Assembly (NCBI GenBank): GCA_010909165.1
Contig: MU008149.1
Location: 124,001-188,000 of the forward strand
From: Anthoceros angustus
Lineage: Eukaryota; Streptophyta; Anthocerotopsida; Anthocerotales; Anthocerotaceae
Reading direction: 5' to 3'
Length of the DNA: 64,000 nucleotides
In this document: positions 24,983 to 34,779 of the stretch, one piece after another
How positions within the stretch are numbered: position 1 is the first letter of the stretch
How the letters are laid out: every line of letters begins with the position of its first letter
The notes under the pieces: generated by a model
The model's database searches: none
Told to the model about the DNA's origin: nothing
What the model saw: the letters and a program-made list of their open reading frames with translations, nothing else
Position numbers and translations under genes: made by a program

Positions 24983-27738
24983 TCCTGCTAGTCTACTATA
25001 TGTAGTGAGTGGGTGTGTGGGTTTAGGTGCAGGACTCCATCGATTCAGTCTATGTGATTATGCTTTGGAAAAGTCGAATGCCTCTGTCCCATGTTAGTGT
25101 TGATTGTCGCATGAGGTAAGTACTTGCATTCATATGAGCACTTCCTCAATAGACAACCAAGCAAACAAATCAAATATGCAAATATAGGTGCAAACCAATA
25201 ACAATAGGAGGGAGTAGCTCGCACGTCGTGGCATAAACACACTCTCCCCCGATAACAACATGCAAATTCCTCACACATCGCTCTCGGAGTCATAGCTTTG
25301 GCCTCCTCACAACACTCTTGCATTGCATATCTAGAGGACAAACTATGATCTGAGCCTGTCCTTTGTGAAAGGGTGTATATATACTAGCCCTTGGCATCGG
25401 TATATTCCTAAGATATCGTATTGGCATCAGCATATGCTCGAAATATCCTAAGAATACACTATAATATGCAAGGAATATCCTAAAGCATATTACTTAAGCT
25501 TATTCACTTAGCTATTGCTAACAATGTTTAATTAATACTAATCAACACTTAATAAACATAAGCACTTTAGATTAATTAATACTAATTACTTACTTAAAGA
25601 TAAGTAAGTAGATTAATCAATGCTAATCAAACACTAAACCCAAAGTGCAGAGATTAGCCGTCACATGGTATGCCATGGTCCTATATCGAACGGCGGGACG
25701 GGGCCATAGTGGGAAATGTTCCCGCGCAGGCTATCCAATGCCTAGTGATCCGCGGGTGATGTTGGCCATGGTTGCCTTCTTTGTTTTTCATTGATTGAAA
25801 AGAATCGAGTGGGAAGAACGTGTTAAAATGGTTGGATGCAAGGTTGCTCTACGACACTCTTCTACTCCACTGTGAGCTGCAAAGACTAGTTGAATACATA
25901 GAGGGTGCTGCTTAGGGGCCATGACCCGCAACCATTGCCAAGACTCCAATGGACACATGAGGGGAATAGCCTAGCGCGGAGACGAGTGGACAACAGTGAT
26001 GGAAGTAGTTGCAAGCCTTACTGAAGCCTCCCAAGTAGTCCGATCGAAATCCTTGTAAACCCTACCCATGTGGCCCCTCACTCCCTGAGGTTTAAATAAC
26101 TAGGACAAAGGTTAACCTTAGTAGGACCCCTCGCCTTGAAACAACAACATAAACAACAACGAACACTAGCCAATGATGCTAAGAACAATATAAGCTACGA
26201 AATGAAGAATAGGTACGAACAATGGATAGTACGAAATGAACAATAGATTGTACAAATTGAATAATAGATAGTACAAAATAACAATAGATGCTAAGAAATA
26301 AACGATAATTACGAAGCAGATGCCATGAGATACGCTCTGGCATCATAACATGTTATGCAACCCATAACATCATGTCATGCACAGTAATTTGTTCGACGCC
26401 TAAGTTCGAAAGCTCTTTCGTGATCGAATCAAAGACAAAACAATATAGATAGATTTGCTAGACTACATTGCTATACACTGTAAGGAGCCTAGACAGTCTC
26501 AGGACGTTCAAATTATGCTTCTTTTCAAATAAATTATGCACATTCCTAGAAACAGATGCATTCACGTTCGCAGCTAGGCAGATATCTTCCCATAGGTCGC
26601 ACTTGAATGATCCAGTGTACTTAGCCTGTAGCATATATGTCAGCAGCTGGTTCGATAACCAACACCGTCACAAAACCATAAGCTCAACAGTTTCATTCCA
26701 GGATCAGCCACCCTCGAAACTTCAACTTCAACCACATCTCCACAATAAGACAGCAAACAATCATGCAAAATCAGTAGCAAGCAGTCCTCAAAACCAAATT
26801 AGCCCATCAGATCACTATACTTCATGCAGGGCCAGCCACAAATAAGTCATCAATCATCATGGAAAGATAAAATTGGCAGGCCATTTGTCAATTTGAACTA
26901 TCTAACTATCCATCAAATTACTAAAACTAAAAAATCCAGAATGCCTACACGTATCAGCAACACGACATAAGGGCAAACACTGGGGCACAAAAGATTCAAA
27001 GAGTATCATGCACCTATCCCAAAAACAGATTCAGCAGCCTGCCCACTTTCGACCATTCACTCTGACAGGCACAATTTCAGGACGAGCCTGTAGATAATTG
27101 CTTACATCCAACAAGAAAATGACACAACAGTCCATTGAAGTAGTACGTCCTGCGAAGCCCATGGGCGCTTAGCAATCGTCCAGCCTCCCAATCTAGCTCG
27201 AGGTCCACAACCAGCCACAATCATTATTTCTCTCATGCATCCAAAGACAACTCGCATCTCCCTTGGAGTGCCTCCCGGGACAAAGCCGCTAAGGCTCTTT
27301 CCTATTTTTTTTGCGGTGGTAGAAAATGGTGAGGATGTAAGTCCGGGTGACTCTTGTACTTGCTGGCCTTTAAGATAGAATATGGTGGGAATAATATGTT
27401 GGGAGTAGATTTAATTGCGAATGATGATACGAGCAATAGATGCAGCTATAAAATGATGATGACGCACTGCAAAGCCGCTCACTAAAATTCGTCGGGGGTT
27501 TAATGCTTGGTTGCCTTAATGTGGTGGGGCCTACCATATGTCTCTCTCTTCCGTGACTTGCGACCAGGAGCACGAGCCGGGAGCCGGGTGGGTGCACCAT
27601 GTGAACACATGGAAACATACGTGACCATTGCGAACACATGGGCATATACATGAGAACGGGATAGCCATTTGACACATCATGTACACATATGAGAACGGGG
27701 ATGCATCCCGTGTGAGTGGCGAAGAACCCAAAGATGAA

Positions 27739-28016
27739 GAGCATGTGGGAGTGAGGCCTGGTATACGAGATGCACGTTGTCGTACATATCTTCTGCTGGA
27801 CATAATCGAATTTTGGTACAGGGTAATCAAATTGAAGCTTGTCTGAAGGGCAACAGGATGAGCTATTGCTCAAAGTCAAAAACATAGAGCATTCGGGGTT
27901 GAGGCCTGGTAACAGAAATGCCCATTTTCGTTCATAACTTATGCTAGACACAACCAATAATACAGGGCAATCAAATTGAAGCTTGTCCAGAAGGCTACAG
28001 AATGAGCTATAGCTCA
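27739..28016. repeat. Imperfect ~148-bp tandem duplication
   Basis: gagcatgtgggagtgaggcc at 27739 and gagcattcggggttgaggcc at 27887 begin two copies. Both run through ggcctggta, caaattgaagcttgtc and gagctat(t/a)gctca. The copies have diverged, with scattered substitutions and short indels. Confidence 0.75.
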
Positions 28017-28460
28017 CGCTGGAAGATTGATTGCAACTCGAACTTCCCAGTTCCAGACCTTCAACAACAAATGTCGTAACCAGCATTTTCTGACATGCCA
28101 CAAGCATAACAACATTGGAAATGTCATGCCTCATACATTGTGAATGGCTGCAATTTCTGCAGCTATCGTCTACCAGAAAGGCACTTGGTTGCCATTCCGG
28201 GCAGTGTCTACCAATATGGTCCTTGAAAGCTTGCAACCCACACTGAATATCTATTGTTGTCCCACTATCTGTAACAATCCAGGTAACAGGCACTCCGTTA
28301 TAGTAACTATCAAACACCAAAAGTGTGTACAGGTGAAACTTGTATGTGTTGGTCCAGAACGTGGCGTCCAGGGATATGACATTCCTATTCCAAAACTGCA
28401 CAATCATGGAAAGCTAGAAATCAGTTTGCAAGCCAATCACTAAGGGGGAGGAAACAGAAT

Positions 28461-28666
28461 TATTGGGTATTTACCATTCATACCTAACTTGAGTAAACGA
28501 ATAACGTTTCATTAGGGTTTCGGTTAATGTCTTACTCTAGGTTATAAAACGGTTATTACTTGAACACACTTTTTGTACACCTTTTTTTTCAATCATAACG
28601 ATGCACTTCTTCCGAGCACTCGGTGCGCTCTCGCGTTCTCGCTTATCCATCTGCCATAATACTTTA
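28461..28666 (+). repeat. 5' LTR of the Copia element
   Basis: Starts tattgggtatttacc and ends ccataatacttta. It contains a TATA-like aggttataaaacgg and a run of t before caatcataacgatg. Confidence 0.9.
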
Positions 28667-28681
28667 TGGTATCATAGCCGC
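28667..28681 (+). other. Primer-binding site (initiator tRNA-Met)
   Basis: tggtatcatagccgc directly follows the 5' LTR. The canonical plant Copia site is TGGTATCAGAGC, so one base differs. Confidence 0.8.
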
Positions 28682-28689
28682 ATTGAGCA

Positions 28690-29004
28690 ATGCGAACCTT
28701 GTAGGAGAACACAATACGCTGCAATCGACTTTCGGGAGTCTACGTCCCCTGCCCAATCCGCATCTGAGTATGAGATAAGTGTGCTGCTTCCATCTCCTGA
28801 ATACTAAAGTTGCATGTGCTGGGTGCCCTTCAAATAGCGTAGTATACGTTTCACGGCGATCCAATATTTTTGACCTGGATTTGCTAGGAAGCAAGAGACA
28901 ATACCCACAGCTTGTGAAATGTCTGGGCGTGTCCATCCAGCAAGATACAAAAGACTCCCTACAGCCTCGCGATAAGGACCAAGCCTATGTGGGGGGGACC
29001 ACAT
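28690..29004 (-). pseudogene. Copia reverse transcriptase/RNase H fragment, inverted inside the element
   Basis: Minus-strand reading gives YREAVGSLLYLAGWTRPDIS, AVKRILRYLKGTQHMQL, then after an in-frame stop YSDADWAGDVDSRKS and AAYCVLLQGS. These are the end of Copia RT and the first half of RNase H. The sequence stops near 28693. The logical continuation (AISWQSKK) is found 1.2 kb away on the other strand. Confidence 0.85.
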
Positions 29005-29863
29005 ACAAGGTGGAGTGCCTAACTAACCACCCTACAAGACCACTATTTGTGATAGTGGTTGGTGCTGTGAATACTTTTAGAGGATCGAAAGTGGAGTCTG
29101 ATCAGGCTCCTCAAACATGCTGGCAATGGAACATAACACGTGCTCTAAAGGGTCTGGTAGGATCATGCAGCGGTATGGAGAATCTACACATGAGGTGTCT
29201 GGTGATTTTGTTGTGTTCAGTTGGGTTGCGGCAGCTAATTCTAAGTGAGCAAAGTCAGTAGACAGTTGTGTAAGTTTCTTGTTCATAATTCCAATTTGTT
29301 TGTGCAAAGAAATCAGTTCTTTCTTGCGATTGAATTTTTCAAAACGGAAATGATCTTGCATAAGACCAAAACAAAATTTAAGGTTTCTAACAGCCAATTG
29401 TACATGCTGAGCATGTGTGTTGGACAGGTGGGTTGTGAGAACAATGATGTAACGGTTCTGGAAACCTGGGTTGCTTGTGAAAGCAAGTGGGCAAGTTACA
29501 ACAGACCACAGACGGTGCAGAATAGGCTGGCTGAAATCTGCTACAAGGCCTTCTGCAAGACATGTTGTAATCACTTGCGTCTTCTCTCAAAACGTTCCCA
29601 TCTACTCTGTGCAATCCAGAATTGCTTCAGTGTACTGATGTAAATTTGCTTCTCTTGCTCTGTCCAGGGAATGCTGATCGTGGGCTACATCCAAACTGGT
29701 CTCTCTCTGGGGATGATGTCTCTGTCCATCCCTCCGCTCATGAGCATGAAAAACACCTAATTGCAAGTCTCAGAAATCGCAAAATTGAATGCCGTTCGCA
29801 TTTCTTCTGCCGTGTAGTAGTGGATCCACGCTCGCACCTCCTTAATGATTTAGAATTTGCAAA

Positions 29864-30328
29864 GTGTATCCAATTACGCGATGCATTAGAGATGCCGCTA
29901 TCAGTTGGCAGTCGAAGAAGCTACCTACTGTAAGCCTCTCATCCATCAAAGCCGAGTATGGTGCAGTCTCCTTAGCTGCCCGTGAGATTACTTGGGTGCG
30001 TCAGTTTCTCGATGGCATCCACTGGGCACAACCTGCAGCCACTTTATTGCAGTGTGACAATCAGTCGGCGATTTCTCTCACTGCTAACCCTATCCTGCAC
30101 GCGCGTTCTAAACATATCGAGATACAGTTTCATTTTATACGGCAAGCAGTGGAGATGGGGACTATCAAGCTTCAATATGTTCACACATCAGCAAACGTGG
30201 CGGATCTTCTAACAAAAGGGCTATCAAAAGCAGCTCATGATCAGCACAGACTATCGCTAGGATTGATGGGCAACCCAGATACTTATCTTAAGAGCAGCAA
30301 CTCTCCACAGGAGCCTGGTCGGACATAG
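29864..30328 (+). pseudogene. Copia RNase H C-terminal fragment
   Basis: From about 29897 the plus strand reads AISWQSKKLPTVSLSSIKAE, WVRQFLDGIHWAQPAATLL, CDNQSAISLTANPILHARSK, HIEIQFHFIRQAVEMG and SANVADLLTKGLSKAAHD, ending at a stop. This is the second half of Copia RNase H with its usual pol C-terminus. Confidence 0.9.
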
Positions 30329-30925
30329 CTCCTAGGCAGTAGCGTTGGGACAGCCTCTCAATATGCATCTTTTGTGTGTCACGCACAGGATAGTTAGAGG
30401 ATCCCTAGCTGCACAACAACGTTACAGTTAGCCCTGGATGAAGCAGCACTTGCATCTAAGCAGGGCAGATCAGCTATATACTTTCGTTCGTCGAATCTTC
30501 AGGCAGCGGAAGCTTGCATGCAGCTTGGAATATGGCCACTTCCTCCTCTCTTGTCATTCCAGCGTCGACGACAGCAGGAGTTAGCGACTTTCTTCTTCGC
30601 CGCAGCTCAGGCTTCAGCTTCAGCACTTTCACTCCGGCATCTTCGCTCAGGTTTTCTCTTTGCTTTCCTGTTCGCAGCCCTGTGTTGTGCGGGGCACCGC
30701 GGCGGAAGCACGATCCACACAGCTAGGATGATAGCCACTGCAAGCTCTAGCAAGTACGCAGCAACTGTGCTGTAAGGATTAGTCATCTCTGAAGACAGCA
30801 AGGAAATGTGACAGTGTTATAAGCGCCCGTTCTTCTGTCTACCTTTTGGGGAACGCGTTCTGCATCTTACAATCAGAATCGCGTTTCTTTATCAAGCTTC
30901 TTACCGAGTTAGGTCTGAGGAGGCG

Positions 30926-31132
30926 TATTGGGTATTTACTATTCATACCTAACTTGAGTAAACGAATAACGTTTCATTAGGGTTTCGGTTAATGCCTTAC
31001 TCTAGGTTATAAAACGGTTATTACTTGAACACACTTTTTGTACACCTTTTTTTTCAATCATAACGATGCACTTCTTCCGAGCACTCGTGTGCGCTCTCGC
31101 GTTCTCGCTTATGCATTTGCCATAATACTTTA
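30926..31132 (+). repeat. 3' LTR of the Copia element
   Basis: Same sequence as 28461-28666 with a handful of substitutions and one or two single-base indels. It is preceded by a purine-rich tctgaggaggcg and followed by the target duplicate agaat. Confidence 0.9.
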
Positions 31133-32089
31133 AGAATGATACTAGACAAGGTCATTGTGAGCCTCTATCCACAAACCAACACTAATCTTATCGTTGGGGT
31201 GATACTGATAGAACCCCGCAAACAATTGAGAGGCAATGTTGTTAATGTCGTGTGGCTGTAAAAAATCATCGCGACAAGGTTCATAATCACCAGCTTGAGC
31301 TTTCAATTCTACGTGCTCCACATGCTCGAGGTATATCTGCCTCTTTGTTACACCAGCAAATAGACACTGCCTCACAGCAGCGCGGATGTCCTCACTTAAA
31401 CGGGCAGCAAACTTGAGCGAGGGTTTGCAGTATACTAAAGTCCGTGGTAGATTTGTCCAGATTGGTCTACATGTTCAAATGAATCACAAAACACAACTGC
31501 CAGTTGTGGCCAGATAACAAGCTGCTTCACATCAAAGTGGTACTGGCAACCATGTTTGATACTCTGACCTCTCAAGATCTTGGCTTGCCCACACCTCCCG
31601 CCGCCTACCGCCGCATTATCATCACGAAGATTAGCTTTCCCAAATGCACACCAGTATTTCGTGTGGCACAAATCAGCCCAAACATTAGTTTTATGGCTGC
31701 TGTTGGAAGCAGCTTGCTTCTTATCCATCTCCTTCCAAAAGTATGTGGGGAACTGCGCATTCTTGCCTTCTCCTAACACCAAGTCACACCCTGTTCCATG
31801 GAATAATGGCAAATCTAGAGATAGCGGGCACGCAATCCTTAGAAGCAACCTCATACCGTCTTGCTATAACAGTGGGTGAAAACTTCAGATGTTGCATGTT
31901 GAACAAGCCACGTGGCGGCTCTTTCACCTCCCAACCATAGGGAAGATCTTCAATCTCCATCTTAGTTGCCATTGCAAGTCACAATTCGGTGTTCAGAACA
32001 CGGGCTATACAGAGGTATTGCTTAATCGACTTCAGTGTGAAGTGAACCCGCCAAAAATGATGCTTACTTTCCATTTCTAATGGAAACAT

Positions 32090-32505
32090 ATTTTAGGGTT
32101 TGTTTCGCCTGCATCAGATGCGGCCTGTATTATACGACAGACAGAAAGGCACACATGGTCATAGCATGAGCTCATGCTCATGACATGAGGCATGACATGA
32201 GCTTGGCGCAAGACCGCACGGCCTAACGGGAGGCGAGTGGTGGGCTCCACCATCAAGGCAACCTCGCATTAAACCCACGAACTATAGTGACCCCGTCGCC
32301 TAAGGCTAACGCAAACTTAATGAGCCCCGCCATCAGGTCGCCCTGCGGTGCCCACGCACCCGATGCAAAGCCGAGAGGCATGAGGCCGGCATGCCTCTCT
32401 TTCTTTCCGGCGTCTCCCTTTCCGAACAGGCGTCGTCGTCGCTCCTCTCAACGGCTCCCTCCACCTCCTCCAACCGCCTCCCGGCCCTCCTCCCAACGCA
32501 GAGAC
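32090..32505. repeat. Copy of MULE left flank plus partial terminal repeat
   Basis: Matches 34253-34690: attttagggtttgtttcgcct, the palindrome-like catgagctcatgctcatgac, the atagtgacc target sequence, and the first ~200 bp of the MULE terminal repeat (ccgtcgcctaaggctaacgc). It ends in unrelated sequence near 32505. Because it carries flank and terminus together, it was copied after the MULE inserted. Confidence 0.85.
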
Positions 32506-32721
32506 CCATGATATCCACTGAGATCCTGTATCCAGAATCAATTGATTCTATACTTAACCAGATGATCATTTATTGCGTTATATTTTGTCGGGCGAAACCG
32601 CGGCACATCAGATCATACTACAACATCAATATGTCAACGACCGATCAACGTCTTTACGGCATCACAGGCCATGTTACCCTCACTTTTATTATGCACCAAG
32701 ATATGAACAGCTGGCCGATAT

Positions 32722-33711
32722 CGTTTCATTAGGGTTTCGGTTAATGCCTTACTCTAGGTTATAAAACGGTTATTACTTGAACACACTTTTTGTACACCTT
32801 TTTTTTCAATCATAACGATGCACTTCTTCCGAGCACTCGTGTGCGCTCTCGCGTTCTCGCTTATGCATTTGCCATAATACTTTAAGAATGATACTAGACA
32901 AGGTCATTGTGAGCCTCTATCCACAAACCAACACTAATCTTATCGTTGGGGTGATACTGATAGAACCCCGCAAACAATTGAGAGGCAATGTTGTTAATGT
33001 CGTGTGGCTGTAAAAAATCATCGCGACAAGGTTCATAATCACCAGCTTGAGCTTTCAATTCTACGTGCTCCACATGCTCGAGGTATATCTGCCTCTTTGT
33101 TACACCGGAAATGAGCCTCCACGGTAGATGTCCTCATAAGCAGCAAACTTGAGCGAGGGTTTGCGGTATACTAAAGTCCGTGGTAGATTTGTCCAGATTG
33201 GTCTACATGTTCAAATGAATCACAAAACACAAGCGCATTGTGGCGGATAACAAGCTTCACATCAAAGTGGTACTGGCAACCATGTTTGATACTCTGACCT
33301 CTCAAGATCTTGGCTTTCCGTTTTCCTACACTGCTTGAAGCCTATTTTCGCATTATCATCACGAAGATTAGCTTTCCCAAATGCACCGATTATTCGTGTG
33401 CACAATCAAACATTAGTTTTATGGGCTGTTGAGCGGCTTGCTTCTTATCCATCTCCTTCCAAAAGTATGTGGGGGCTCGCATTCTTGCCTTCTCCTAACA
33501 CCAAGTCACACCACATTCCATGGAATAATGGCAAATCTAGAGATAGCGGGCACGCAATCCTTAGAACAACCTCATACCGTCTTGCTATAGTGGGTGAAAA
33601 CTTGATGTTGCATGTTGAACAAGCCACGTGGCGGCTCTTTCACCTCCCAACCATAGGGAAGATCTTCAATCTCCATCTTAGTTGCCATTGCAAGTCACAA
33701 TTCGGTGTTCG
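32722..33711. repeat. Second copy of the LTR 3' part and adjoining MULE relic
   Basis: 32722-32884 repeats the last ~160 bp of the Copia LTR (from cgtttcattaggg). 32885-33711 then repeats 31133-31990 of the MULE relic, including the agaat target site. The second copy lacks many short stretches of 2-10 nt present in the first. Confidence 0.9.
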
Positions 33712-34262
33712 ATAACTTCATGAAGCAGGATTCCATGGCTTGGGATGTTGTGCAAGGAGGTTGATGATGGAATGTCCAAATGGTTACAAGTGTTTGCGCA
33801 CGAACTGGCAGATAACTTGGAAGCCCAACGCGTTTTAGTAGATGACCGCGGAGATCAATGCCATCAAATACGTTTTGGGGATGGCATGTTGGTATTCTTA
33901 TGCCTTTGGCGTAAAGGCGTATGGTTACGAAACTTATTGCGAAAGTGAAGAATGGGGCAAGGGCGGACATCATGCAAAAGTTGGGTGACATTATGTACCT
34001 CGGAGGGTCACCACACATTTCGGAGGAAGCGAGAAAGCTCAAATTGGTCTCAGATGTCCAATATGAGCCACTCTTTCCACTTTCATCAAGTACTTCAAGC
34101 ACCGGTGGGGCAACATCATACACATGTGGCTCAAAGGCAGGTGCCCAGGCAAGGCGTAATAGCTCGATTGAAGCATACCATCTTCATTTGAAGGTGAGAG
34201 TTTGTTCACCAAGCGGTTATTCTACGAGGTAGGCGTGTTGATTGGCTTTTGCATATTTTAGG
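33705..34262 (+). repeat. Copy of the middle of the second MULE transposase
   Basis: Repeats about 35853-36415, including ttttagtagatga(c/t) (the FLVDDS region) and gcaaaagttgggtgacatta, with short indels. It is joined on the left to the relic copy through ggtgttc and on the right to the flank copy through catattttag. Confidence 0.9.
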
Positions 34263-34470
34263 GTTTGTTTCGCCTCTGCAATTTACGGGTTCTGTATGAC
34301 ATGCATGTTACGAGCAAGCACACATGGTCATAGCATGAGCTCATGCTCATGACATGAGGCATGACATGAGCTTGGCGCCGAAGACCGGCACGGCCTAACG
34401 GGAGACTGAGTGGTGGGCTCCACTAGATCAAGGCAACCTCGCATTAAACCCCTGACGAACTATAGTGACC

Positions 34471-34730
34471 CCCGTCGCCTAAGGCTAACGCAAACTTAAT
34501 GAGCCCTGCCATTCGTACCGCCCGTGTGCCCACGCACCCCGATGCAAAGCCGAGAGGCATGAGGCCGGCATGCCTCTCTTTCTTTCCGGCGTCTCCCTTT
34601 CCGAAGCAGGCGTCGTCGTCGCTCCTCTCAACGGCTCCCTCCACCCTCCTCCGAACGGCTCCGTCGCGCTCCTCTCAGCAGTCCTCTACGCTCACCCGTT
34701 GGTCTCAACACATTCACCCATTCCACATTC
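34471..34730 (+). repeat. Left terminal inverted repeat of the MULE
   Basis: About 250 bp, complementary to 37345-37607. It contains internal subrepeats of the type ctcctctcaacggctcc. Confidence 0.9.
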
Positions 34731-34779
34731 TCGTTCTAATGCGCGCCAAAGCAGGCGTTTCAAGTATAACCCACTTCTA

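Larger units (their letters stand above)
22734..27369. other. AT-rich intergenic stretch without a recognisable gene
   Basis: No open frame longer than about 125 codons, and none with a recognisable motif. The stretch becomes AT-rich after 23 kb (ttaattaatac-like runs at 25500-25640). It contains a short inverted-repeat element at 22990-23398 and a 16-bp array with a hairpin at 24816-24982. The part after about 25.6 kb may be decayed transposon sequence belonging to the MULE relic that follows, but I cannot show this. Confidence 0.5.
28461..31132 (+). mobile_element. Degraded Copia-type LTR retrotransposon with 5-bp target duplication
   Basis: Near-identical 206/207-bp LTRs (28461-28666, 30926-31132) bound 2.26 kb of internal DNA. 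agaat stands directly outside both ends (28456-28460, 31133-31137). The 5' LTR is followed at once by tggtatcatagcc, a primer-binding site for initiator tRNA-Met, so the element reads on the plus strand. LTR ends are TA...TA rather than TG...CA. Internal coding is reduced to an RNase H piece on the plus strand and RT plus the start of RNase H on the minus strand; gag, protease and integrase are not recognised. Few LTR differences (for example accattc/actattc, gtctta/gcctta) imply a fairly recent insertion. Confidence 0.9.
27370..31972 (-). pseudogene. Mutator-like (MULE/FAR1-type) transposase relic split by a Copia insertion
   Basis: Minus-strand pieces of one MULE transposase. N-terminal fragments at 31972-31134 (MEIEDLPYGWEVKEPPRG; a Cys/His-containing stretch; then DYEPCRDDFLQPHDINN and KISVGLWIEAHNDL) stop exactly at the Copia target site. 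The reading resumes at about 28407 beyond the Copia element with FWNRNVISLDATFW, HLYTLLVFDSYYNGVPV and PSAFLVDDS, the MULE core with two catalytic-type Asp residues. After about 28120 the match to a transposase is lost although the frame stays open to 27370 through duplicated sequence. Frame changes around 31.8 kb mark it as decayed. The second MULE at 34.5-37.6 kb belongs to the same broad group (compare RRDAGYKFTRDDFLTPKDIQN). Confidence 0.75.

Noticed and set aside
24781-25005. Small repeat protein HSRECTFTGVHIHGSA
   Set aside because: It is the translation of the 16-bp array. A 16-bp period changes frame every unit, so the apparent 16-residue repeat is a by-product.
29077-29574. Possible Copia gag or a host gene on the minus strand
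   Set aside because: The frame lies in the inverted Copia segment. Some of it may be a pol linker, but no gag zinc knuckle or other motif is seen.
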